Source of the DNA: Actinomycetes bacterium
GTDB taxonomy: Bacteria; Actinomycetota; Actinomycetes; Nanopelagicales; Nanopelagicaceae
Reading direction: 5' to 3'
Assembly (NCBI GenBank): GCA_947383695.1
Contig: OX376642.1
Coordinates: 682,001-746,000 of the forward strand
Length of the DNA: 64,000 nucleotides
Part shown: one piece after another, positions 34,901 to 41,552 of the stretch
How positions within the stretch are numbered: the first letter of the stretch is position 1
How the letters are laid out: every line of letters starts with the position of its first letter
The notes under the pieces: generated by a model
What the model was told of the DNA's origin: nothing
What the model saw: the letters and a program-made list of their open reading frames with translations, nothing else
Databases searched by the model: none
Made by a program: the position numbers and the translations under genes

Positions 34901-35417
34901 CGACAACAAGGGTAAAGAGAGAACGAGATTCACCTTTCCTCGCCAGACACGTGATCGACGATTGTGTATTAGCGATTTCTTCGCATCTAAAGAGTCCGGA
35001 AAGACAGATGTGGTTGCTTTCCACGTAGTAACGATGGGATCGACCGTCAGCGAAGCTGCAGCAAAGTTATTCGCCGCAAATAATTACCGCGAATACTTAG
35101 AGCTGCATGGCTTATCTGTTCAGTTAACGGAAAGCCTTGCTGAACATTGGCATGCACGTATGCGAGAAGAGCTATCGGTTAAGGCAGATGATTCAGCGGA
35201 CCTGCAGGGCATTTTGGATCAGGGATACCGAGGCTCGCGTTACTCATTTGGTTATCCAGCCTGTCCAGATCTGGAACAACAGGTTCAATTGTGTGAGTTG
35301 CTAGACCCTGCACGTATCGGAGTTGCACTTTCAGAGGAGTTCCAGCTTCATCCCGAGCAATCAACCTCTGCAATTATTGTTCACCATCCTGAAGCAAAGT
35401 ACTTCAACGCTAACTAA
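31917..35417 (+). CDS. metH: Cobalamin-dependent methionine synthase
   Basis: Methylates homocysteine with methyl-tetrahydrofolate through B12. The 1166-residue protein holds all four modules: homocysteine domain (DGAMGTMLQ; zinc ligands in LNCATGP and GGCCGTTPAHL), folate domain (GERTNANGSRAFRDAL), B12 cap and B12 domain (GDVHDIGKNLVDIIL with the cobalt-binding His), and the SAM activation domain (RGSRYSFGYPACPDLE). The start is seven bases behind a -10, leaving no room for a cobalamin riboswitch. Its stop overlaps the HAD gene by one base. Confidence 0.97.
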   Translation: MSTPTKQPGLLRTTLAQRVVVADGAMGTMLQAANPTLEDFQNHEGCNEILNVSRPDIVRSVHNEYLAAGVDAVETNTFGANWSNLADYGIEDRIYELAFAGGKIAREAADSFSTKEKPRFVLGSLGPGTKLPSLGHTTYENLKVAYYTAAKGLSDSGCDALLVETSQDLLQVKAAVNGCRQAINEADRDIMLIAQVTVETTGTMLLGSEIGAALNTLEPMGIDLIGLNCATGPTEMSEHLRYLSKNAKIAISVMPNAGLPVLGANGASYPLGPQELATALEGFVDDYGISLVGGCCGTTPAHLAAVVQQVSGKKVHGRSPQLDPGASSLYQYVPFRQDKTYLAIGERTNANGSRAFRDALLAEDWEKCVEIARDQIRDGAHMLDLSVDYVGRDGAADMSQLASRFATASTLPIVLDSTEPAVLKAGLEHLGGRCVINSVNYEDGDGPTSRFAKIMPLVKEHGASVVALTIDEEGQARDAEWKLRVARRLINDLHDNWGMNVGDILIDCLTFPIATGQEETRKDGIETINAIRQLKAEFPEVQTTLGVSNVSFGLNPAARVVLNSVFLHECVQTGLDSAIVHPSKITPMVRIDERQKEVALDLIYDRRTFDGEECTYDPLQEFLQLFDGVELATSKNARAEALAALPLYERLQRRIIDGEKVGLEDDLKEAMAQGTPPLEIINTHLLEGMKIVGELFGKGEMQLPFVLQSAEVMKTAVAILEPFMEKTGDEGRGTMLLATVKGDVHDIGKNLVDIILTNNGYRVVNIGIKQTINQIIDGALESNADAIGMSGLLVKSTVIMKENLQEITARGLDHKWPIVLGGAALTRAYVEQDLAALFPGEVRYARDAFEGLRLMDAIMAVKRGEPGAALPALRQRKVANTRVKSEEVPIDTTRSDVAVNVDIPTPPFFGSRVVKGIQLSDYAGMLDERALFVGQWGLKGNRGEYENMVETEGRPRLRSLLNEVQANGWLNAAVVYGYFPCYSEGNDLVILHHEGDNKGKERTRFTFPRQTRDRRLCISDFFASKESGKTDVVAFHVVTMGSTVSEAAAKLFAANNYREYLELHGLSVQLTESLAEHWHARMREELSVKADDSADLQGILDQGYRGSRYSFGYPACPDLEQQVQLCELLDPARIGVALSEEFQLHPEQSTSAIIVHHPEAKYFNAN

Positions 35418-36097
35418 TGGAGAATAGAACTTCATTTTTTGATGCCGTCTTTTTTGATATGGATGGCTTGATGGTTGACTCGGAGCCTGAATGGTTTCAA
35501 TCAGAGATTGAAGTAACCCGTCCATTTGGTTACACCTGGTTAGAAAGTGATCAAATTGCCTGCCTTGGTGGACCTTTATCTCGCGTTGGCGAATACATGT
35601 TTGAAAGATGTGGGGGAGCAGAAACTCCACACTTCTTCACCCAATCTCTCATTGATACTCAAGCCGCCAAGATGCGTGGAAATACTCCAACGATGCCAGG
35701 AGCGGTGGAGCTTGTCCGTCAATTGCAATCTCATGGCGTTAAGACAGCGCTCGTTTCAGCTAGCCCACGCAATATCGTTGATGCCGTCCTAGACAACCTA
35801 GGACATGACTTATTTCCATTTTCGATTAGCTCTGATGATGTAGAAAATACAAAACCGCATCCAGATGCTTACTTGAAGGCGGCATCGATTAGTGATGCTG
35901 ATATTGCAAACTGTTTGATCTTCGAAGACTCACTGACAGGAATGAAAGCAGCAACATCGAGTGGTGCCTTTCTCATAGCAGTTCCTCACCTAGTAACTAT
36001 TGAAGAGTCGGCGAGAGTTCGTGTAGTCAAATCGTTGGAGCAGTTAAGCTATGAAAAGCTCGCTCAACTGCACGGGGATTTTTCCTCAGCGATTTAA
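35417..36097 (+). CDS. HAD superfamily phosphatase, beta-phosphoglucomutase-like
   Basis: A 226-residue HAD hydrolase with motif I FFDMDGLMVDSE, motif II LVSASP, the motif III lysine in ENTKPHPDAYLKA, and motif IV IFEDSLTGMKAA; the cap is alpha-helical (type C1). It is translationally coupled to metH (TAATG). The substrate is not evident; such proteins often remove phosphate from sugar phosphates or damaged metabolites. Its stop interlocks by four bases with that of the RecB-like nuclease gene. Confidence 0.9.
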   Translation: MENRTSFFDAVFFDMDGLMVDSEPEWFQSEIEVTRPFGYTWLESDQIACLGGPLSRVGEYMFERCGGAETPHFFTQSLIDTQAAKMRGNTPTMPGAVELVRQLQSHGVKTALVSASPRNIVDAVLDNLGHDLFPFSISSDDVENTKPHPDAYLKAASISDADIANCLIFEDSLTGMKAATSSGAFLIAVPHLVTIEESARVRVVKSLEQLSYEKLAQLHGDFSSAI

Positions 36098-36858
36098 TCG
36101 TTATGGGCCGGACAGATACTCTTAAAGAAGCACCAGTCGCATAATCTTGAGGGCTTTGGCGGCCAATACTCTTTCTCCATCGAAATGAAGATATCTTGTG
36201 CAACACGGTGCAAAACTTTTTCAGCTGATTCAATATCCTTCAGAGTCGGATTACTTTTTACAATTCTTCCATCGCCCAGATAAATCAGTTGAAGGAGTTT
36301 TGGCAAAACCCCAGTTGATTTCCAATACAACAAGGCATAAACGCGAAGCTGAAAGAGTGCTTTTTCCTCCCAACCAGGCTTGGGGGATTTACCGGTTTTG
36401 TAATCAACGATTCGTACCTCGCCAGTTGGGGCAATATCTAAGCGATCAACATATCCATGAAGGTAAACATCTTGCTCAAAATCATCCTCTAAGTGCATCT
36501 CGCGATGTGTTGCCTCAAAGGTCGAAGGATTTTCTAAAGTGAAGTAAGTGGTCAAGAGCGAGGTTGCACGGTCTAACCACTCTTTCTCATTACTGACCAT
36601 CTCCTTCAGCGCAGGTTTATCTGCAAGTTGAGCGCTCCATCGAGATGGCAAGAGATCAAATGCGGTTTGAGGAATTCGTTCAACACTTGGAAATTCAAAG
36701 AGATCCTGCAAAACGGTATGCACCAAGGTGCCACGTTCAGCATCCAGAGATGGTGGCTCGGGCAGTTTTTCAATCTTGCGGTACTTGTAGAGCTGAGGGC
36801 AGTTTTCGTACTCACTTACAGCGCTAGGTGATAATCGCAGTTTCTTCTCATCGCTCAC
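36094..36858 (-). CDS. RecB-family nuclease with Fe-S-type cysteines
   Basis: A 254-residue PD-(D/E)XK nuclease resembling the nuclease domain of RecB/AddB (Rv2119-like). Seen: LSPSAVSEYENCPQLYKY (first Cys), ERGTLVHTVLQDL, GYVDRLD and IVDYKTGK (active-site D and D-x-K), a QLRVYALLYW helix, and the C-terminal CDWCFFKSICP completing a four-cysteine iron-sulfur set. GTG 36858 is chosen since TATCTT lies seven bases upstream; the frame is open to 36951 but would overlap trmI. Its role is probably in DNA repair; no helicase partner is adjacent. Confidence 0.87.
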   Translation of the reverse strand: MSDEKKLRLSPSAVSEYENCPQLYKYRKIEKLPEPPSLDAERGTLVHTVLQDLFEFPSVERIPQTAFDLLPSRWSAQLADKPALKEMVSNEKEWLDRATSLLTTYFTLENPSTFEATHREMHLEDDFEQDVYLHGYVDRLDIAPTGEVRIVDYKTGKSPKPGWEEKALFQLRVYALLYWKSTGVLPKLLQLIYLGDGRIVKSNPTLKDIESAEKVLHRVAQDIFISMEKEYWPPKPSRLCDWCFFKSICPAHND

Positions 36859-36865
36859 CTGACTG

Positions 36866-36903
36866 AAGATACCCGTACTTTCATCAACATTTTCGCCTAA
36901 GAT
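36866..36903. promoter_or_regulatory. Divergent leaderless promoters of RecB-like gene and trmI
   Basis: Minus strand TATCTT (complement of 36866-36871) is seven bases before GTG 36858. Plus strand TAAGAT (36898-36903) is six bases before GTG 36910. Both start codons are GTG, so the pattern is not limited to ATG. Confidence 0.5.
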
Positions 36904-36909
36904 GCTCCC

Positions 36910-37761
36910 GTGTCTAATCTTGGGTATTTCGGAGCCGGCGATCGCATTCAATTAACCGATCCAAAGGGCAAGCTGTACAGCTTTACCATCACGCCCGGAA
37001 AAGAGTGGCACACCCACAAGGGCTGGATTACCCATGATGATTTAATCGGAATGCCTGAGGGTTCAGTTGTTAGCACCACAGCAGGTCTGAAGTTCACCGC
37101 ATTTAAACCATTGCTCGCTGATTATGTACTGACAATGCCACGTGGTGCGACGATCGTGTATCCGAAGGATGCAGCGATGATTGTAGGAGTTGCCGATATT
37201 TATCCTGGCGCTCGAGTTTTAGAGGCTGGAGTTGGAAGCGGGGCGTTAACAATTTCATTGTTGCGTGCAGCAGGCCCTACCGGAAAAGTCCACTCCGTTG
37301 AACGTCGTGCAGATTTTGCAGATAACGCTCGTTCCAATGTAGATGCGTACTTTGAAACCGCTCCAGAGAATTGGTCACTAGTTGTTGGGGATCTGCAGGA
37401 TCAAGAGTTTGACTCAGAGTTTGATCGAGTTATTTTGGACATGTTGGCGCCATGGGAGTGTGTGGATATCGCAGCGAGGGCTCTTCGCCCCGGCGGAGTA
37501 TTTCTCGCCTATGTTGCAACGACAACACAACTATCTGCCACCGCCGAAGCGCTTAAAGAGGATGGACGATTCACAGAACCTGAGAGCTCGGAAACCATGG
37601 TTCGAGGATGGCACCACGAAGGTTTAGCGGTTCGTCCTCAACAGCGAATGATTGGACACACAGGATTTCTCATTCAAAGCCGCAGAATGGCACCTGGCGT
37701 AGAGGTGTTGGCTCGACGTCGTCGACCAGCGAAGGGTGCGTACGGTGTCTCGGAAGATTGA
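36910..37761 (+). CDS. trmI: tRNA (adenine-58-N1) methyltransferase
   Basis: Methylates A58 in the T loop of tRNAs; the homologue of Rv2118c. The 283-residue protein has an N-terminal beta domain and a Rossmann methyltransferase: GARVLEAGVGSGALTISLLR (SAM motif I), VHSVERRADFADNAR, the FDRVILDMLAPWE motif IV and a GFLIQSRRMAPG-type C-terminus. Starts with GTG. It overlaps pafB by 17 bases; in many actinobacteria the Pup-proteasome genes lie between these two. Confidence 0.94.
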   Translation: MSNLGYFGAGDRIQLTDPKGKLYSFTITPGKEWHTHKGWITHDDLIGMPEGSVVSTTAGLKFTAFKPLLADYVLTMPRGATIVYPKDAAMIVGVADIYPGARVLEAGVGSGALTISLLRAAGPTGKVHSVERRADFADNARSNVDAYFETAPENWSLVVGDLQDQEFDSEFDRVILDMLAPWECVDIAARALRPGGVFLAYVATTTQLSATAEALKEDGRFTEPESSETMVRGWHHEGLAVRPQQRMIGHTGFLIQSRRMAPGVEVLARRRRPAKGAYGVSED

Positions 37762-38686
37762 GCGTTTAATCAATCTCACTATCGCTCTGCTCGCAACAAA
37801 AAGGTATTTAACTAAGTCAGAAATATTTAGATCGGTTGAAGGTTACGAAGGTAGCGCAGAGACCAAGGAAAGAATGTTTGAACGTGATAAGGATGATCTG
37901 CGTTCCTTGGGCATTGAAATTGAAGTCGGAAGTTTTGACCCACTCTTTAATGATGAAGCCGGCTACCGCATCAAGCAAGAGAAGTACCAATTGGATCTTG
38001 GCGCGATTACATCCACTGAAGTTTCACTTTTGTCGCTAGCGGCACAAGCCTGGCAAGGCGCTTCCTTTGATGAAGCAGCACAAAAAGCTCTGCTGAAATT
38101 AAACTCCATGGGAGTGCCGAGTGACTCACTCTCTCTACCGACCGCAGCACATAAAATTGATGATGGTGGAGGCGATTTACCGCTGATAACTAAGGCTATC
38201 GCCGAGCAGCAACTGATCACCTTTACTTATGTAGATTCACAACTCGATCGACACCAAAGAAAAGTTGTTCCTGTCGGATTATCCTCACGATCAGGTTTCT
38301 GGTACTTATCCGGGGTGGATCAAGATGTCCAAGAGATCCGCACATTTCGTATAGATCGCATCGAAGGCGAAATAACCTCAACCAAAGGACCAAAAGATTT
38401 TGAACCGCCTCAAGGTTTTGATCCGGCAAGAGTTTTTGATGGGAGTTCATCACAGTCATTTGCAATTATCGATGTAAGAAAAGGTAAAGGCACCTCACTT
38501 CGTGCATTGGCAACTTCTGCCCAATCATTGGGGGAGTGGGATCAATTAAAGCTTCCGATTTACAACCTCAACACCTTGGCTTCATTGGTTCTCTGGCACG
38601 GAATCGATGTTTATGTTCAAGAGCCTTTAGAGCTACGAGGTTTGATCGTCGCGCAACTAGAAACCTTGGTGAGCAACCATGGGTAA
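37745..38686 (+). CDS. pafB: WYL-domain transcription factor PafB
   Basis: One half of PafBC, the activator of the LexA-independent DNA-damage response in mycobacteria. The 313-residue protein has an N-terminal winged helix (SRKIERLINLTIALLATKRYL, MFERDKDDLRSLGIEIEVG) and a WYL domain (about residues 150-225, FTYVDSQLDRHQRKVVPVGL, SGFWYLSG, FRIDRI) plus a C-terminal extension. GTG 37745 is chosen because GAAGGG precedes it by eight bases; another GTG is nine bases upstream. It overlaps pafC by eight bases. Confidence 0.92.
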   Translation: MSRKIERLINLTIALLATKRYLTKSEIFRSVEGYEGSAETKERMFERDKDDLRSLGIEIEVGSFDPLFNDEAGYRIKQEKYQLDLGAITSTEVSLLSLAAQAWQGASFDEAAQKALLKLNSMGVPSDSLSLPTAAHKIDDGGGDLPLITKAIAEQQLITFTYVDSQLDRHQRKVVPVGLSSRSGFWYLSGVDQDVQEIRTFRIDRIEGEITSTKGPKDFEPPQGFDPARVFDGSSSQSFAIIDVRKGKGTSLRALATSAQSLGEWDQLKLPIYNLNTLASLVLWHGIDVYVQEPLELRGLIVAQLETLVSNHG

Positions 38687-39596
38687 GAATTTCTCCGCAC
38701 CTTTAGAACGTACCGCTCGACTATTGGATCTTGTTCCCTATATCAATACCCATCAGGGGATAGCGCTCAAAGATTTGGCCGCAGTTTTTGAGGTAAGCAA
38801 TGCGCAGATGGTTAATGATTTAACTACCTTATGGATGTGTGGCCTTCCTGGTTATACACCGCTTGAGTTAATGGATTTAGATTTTGAGTCTGGGTACGTC
38901 AACATCAGTAACGCTCCAACTTTGGCAAAACCGCGCTCAGTTACCTTTGATGAAGGTGTTGCACTTATTTTGGGATTAGACCTCCTTCGGGCATCGATTC
39001 CAACAGATAGAAGTGACTTACTTGAAAAGATCGACTCCTTATCAGCCAGGTTGTCCTCGATAATCAATTTGAACTCAACTTTTTCGGTAGTAGCACCGGT
39101 TAATCAAGGTGTCTCTGCGGCGATCGATGAAGCATTGGCTTCTCGTTCAAGCCTTGAAATTGAATATCACTCTATGTACCGAGATGAAATTACTCAGCGC
39201 ACCATCTTTCCAATAGAAATGATTCAAGTTGAAGGTCAACAGTATTTAAGTTCATACTGTTATTTCGCATCTGATTTCCGACAGTTTAAATTGGATCGAA
39301 TTCAAAAGGCGGTAGTTACACAGGAGTCAAAGACCATCCCAGAAGATGCAACCGACACGCAAAGGATAAATTCGCGATTGAAAGTTTTAAAGCCTACTCG
39401 CGAGATTGCAGAACGATTCAACCGACAAGATTTGAAAGCTGGCTCCGAGTTTGATTTTCAGACCTACTCTCAGCAATGGTTAGAAAGATCCATCCTTTCC
39501 TCAGGTGATGGAGTTGCCTTACTGACACCCCCTGAAATCCGAGCATCGATAGCGCAGATGGCTCAATCGATGCTGGATCGTTACAAAGCAGAGTAA
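38679..39596 (+). CDS. pafC: WYL-domain transcription factor PafC
   Basis: Partner of PafB; the two form a heteromeric sensor-activator. The 305-residue protein repeats the architecture: winged helix (TARLLDLVPYINTHQGIALK, LAAVFEVSNAQMVNDLTTLW) and a WYL domain about residues 140-215 (IEYHSMYRDEITQRTIFPIE, YLSSYCYFASDFRQFKLDRI), then a C-terminal domain. ATG overlaps pafB by eight bases. The order pafB-pafC-tatA-tatC-helY is the mycobacterial one. Confidence 0.92.
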   Translation: MGKNFSAPLERTARLLDLVPYINTHQGIALKDLAAVFEVSNAQMVNDLTTLWMCGLPGYTPLELMDLDFESGYVNISNAPTLAKPRSVTFDEGVALILGLDLLRASIPTDRSDLLEKIDSLSARLSSIINLNSTFSVVAPVNQGVSAAIDEALASRSSLEIEYHSMYRDEITQRTIFPIEMIQVEGQQYLSSYCYFASDFRQFKLDRIQKAVVTQESKTIPEDATDTQRINSRLKVLKPTREIAERFNRQDLKAGSEFDFQTYSQQWLERSILSSGDGVALLTPPEIRASIAQMAQSMLDRYKAE

Positions 39597-39663
39597 AACG
39601 GTCTACAGTTTTTAGGCTGACTGGTGTAACCTTCGGAGAAATATCAGCCAAGGAGTAATTACT

Positions 39664-39846
39664 ATGAATTTAGGTCCAAGAGAGATCGTTATTCTTTTGA
39701 TCGTTGTCCTCGTACTTTTTGGTGCCAAGCGCCTTCCAGATTCAGCCCGTTCACTTGGTCGCTCAATGCGAATCTTCAAGAGTGAAATGAAGGAAATGAA
39801 GGCCGACGACGTAACAATCGAAGAAGACGGCAAAACAGAGAAGTAA
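39664..39846 (+). CDS. tatA: Twin-arginine translocase subunit TatA
   Basis: Pore-forming component of Tat export. The 60-residue protein has one N-terminal membrane helix ([22 protein letters not shown]) with the typical FGAKRLP hinge, an amphipathic helix ([16 protein letters not shown]), and a charged tail. AAGGAG nine bases before the ATG and a 67-base spacer, which is long for this genome, suggest its own promoter; TAACCT at 39627-39632 is a candidate -10 giving a leader of about 25 bases. Five bases separate it from tatC. Confidence 0.94.
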   Translation: MNLGPREIVILLIVVLVLFGAKRLPDSARSLGRSMRIFKSEMKEMKADDVTIEEDGKTEK

Positions 39847-39850
39847 TTCA

Positions 39851-40666
39851 ATGGCATCTTCAAGCGAAGCTAGGATGCCGCTACTCGACCACTTACGAGA
39901 GTTACGCAAGCGCGTTTTAAGTTCTGCGATCGCTGTTCTTGTTGCCTTTGGTGCGGGTTGGTATTTCTACAATCCCATCATCGCAACCTTAGCGAGCCCG
40001 GTATGTGATTTGAAAGCAGCACAAGAATCCGGTGCAGCTAGTTGTGGAGCGTTGTACATCAGCGGTGTCTTAGGTCCTCTTGATTTACAGATCAAGGTTG
40101 CATTGTTAACCGGTGTCATCGTGTCTGCACCATTCTGGCTCTATCAATTATGGGCATTCATCGCACCAGCTCTGCATAGAAAAGAGAAGCGAACCAGCAT
40201 CCTCTTTGTTGCGTCCGCGACGCCATTTTTTGCAATGGGTGCGACCTTGGGTTATTTGATTTTGCCAGTTGCGATCAAGGCACTTTTTGGTTTTACTCCC
40301 AATGCGATTAGCAACCTTGTGAGATTTGATGATTATCTGGATTTCGTTTTAAGAGTTATTCTCTTTGTTGGTTTAGCATTTGAACTTCCTATCTTTCTCT
40401 TGACCTTTAACCTGATTGGTTTCCTCAGAGGTAAAACAATTTTGAGGCCATGGCGTATTTGGATCTTTGTTATCTTTTTCTTTGTAGCAGCATTGTCACC
40501 AACGGCAGATCCACTGAGTATGGTGTTGCTGTCAGCCCCATTGATCATGTTTTACTTTATGGCAGGGCTGATTGCGGTATTTGTCGATAAGCGTCGCGAT
40601 AAGAAACTCGAAATGGTCGAAACCGGCAGTATGTCGATTGAAGCACCAACCTCAATTAAGGAATAG
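39851..40666 (+). CDS. tatC: Twin-arginine translocase subunit TatC
   Basis: Receptor for twin-arginine signal peptides. The 271-residue protein has the signature MPLLDHLRELRKRVLSSAI at the N-terminus, six membrane segments, the FEFP-like FELPIFLLTFNLIG region and a charged C-terminal tail. Follows tatA; tatB is not here. The sequence starts MASSSEARMPLLDHL; a second ATG eight residues later is also possible. The next gene has its own -10. Confidence 0.95.
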   Translation: MASSSEARMPLLDHLRELRKRVLSSAIAVLVAFGAGWYFYNPIIATLASPVCDLKAAQESGAASCGALYISGVLGPLDLQIKVALLTGVIVSAPFWLYQLWAFIAPALHRKEKRTSILFVASATPFFAMGATLGYLILPVAIKALFGFTPNAISNLVRFDDYLDFVLRVILFVGLAFELPIFLLTFNLIGFLRGKTILRPWRIWIFVIFFFVAALSPTADPLSMVLLSAPLIMFYFMAGLIAVFVDKRRDKKLEMVETGSMSIEAPTSIKE

Positions 40667-40670
40667 CCGA

Positions 40671-40676
40671 TAGGGT
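40671..40676 (+). promoter_or_regulatory. -10 element of leaderless promoter for lipid kinase gene
   Basis: TAGGGT lies six bases before ATG 40683, in the 16-base gap after tatC. Confidence 0.5.
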
Positions 40677-40682
40677 CATCCC

Positions 40683-41552
40683 ATGTGGGCTTTGGTGATT
40701 AATCCTGTCTCAGGTCAGGGAAAAGGAACCACAGTTGGCACCTACGTCGCAGGGTGGCTTACACAGCGGAAAATTTCTTACACGATTATTACTGGTAACT
40801 CATCGATAGCTCTTACCGATCACCTAACCTCATTTATAGAAAAGAATCCAGAGTGTGACGGGGTAATCGCTGTTGGGGGAGATGGTTTGCTTCACATCAT
40901 CTTGCAGCGAGTAGTTCCTTCTCAGATCCCATTTGCGATTGTTCCCGCCGGCACTGGTAATGATTTTGTACGAACACTTGGCTGGGATCTTGACCATATC
41001 GATGCGCAACTCGAAGCCATTACTTCGACACAGCCAATTCCAATAGATCTTGGATTAGTAGATGGCGAATGGTTTGGTGCAATTCTTTCAACAGGCTTTG
41101 ATTCAATAGTTAATGAAAAGGCCAACACCTTGAACTGGCCTAAAGGGCCCATGAAGTACAACGCCGCGATCGCAATTGAACTTCCACGATTTAAGCCACG
41201 TCATTATGAAATAACCCTTGATGATCGCACGATTTCCACAGAGGCGATGCTGATTGCGGTATCCAATGGTCGTTCCTACGGCGGTGGCATGTTGGTTTGT
41301 CCAAACGCTTCTATTTCTGATGGGCTCTTTGATGTCATGGTTCTTCATCCGATCTCAAAGATTGAGTTCATCAAGGTCTTCCCACGAGTCTTTGCTGGTA
41401 CCCACATCACCCATCCAGCGGTAGAAATAGTTAGAAGCAGAACGGTCAGGATTGAATCTAAGGCGGTCGCATATGCCGATGGTGAACGAATTGGTCAGCT
41501 ACCTGTCGCTGCTGAATGTATTCAAGGCGCGATCAAAAGCTGGGTGGCATGA
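40683..41552 (+). CDS. Diacylglycerol kinase-family lipid kinase
   Basis: A 289-residue NAD/DAG-kinase fold protein. The N-terminal INPVSGQGKG loop, VIAVGGDGLLH (the GGDG nucleotide-binding motif, with Leu-Leu-His after it instead of the common Thr-x-Asn-Glu) and PAGTGNDFVRTLGW are clear. It probably phosphorylates diacylglycerol or another lipid, as in phosphatidylinositol/phospholipid turnover. The TGA overlaps the helY ATG (ATGA). Confidence 0.88.
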   Translation: MWALVINPVSGQGKGTTVGTYVAGWLTQRKISYTIITGNSSIALTDHLTSFIEKNPECDGVIAVGGDGLLHIILQRVVPSQIPFAIVPAGTGNDFVRTLGWDLDHIDAQLEAITSTQPIPIDLGLVDGEWFGAILSTGFDSIVNEKANTLNWPKGPMKYNAAIAIELPRFKPRHYEITLDDRTISTEAMLIAVSNGRSYGGGMLVCPNASISDGLFDVMVLHPISKIEFIKVFPRVFAGTHITHPAVEIVRSRTVRIESKAVAYADGERIGQLPVAAECIQGAIKSWVA

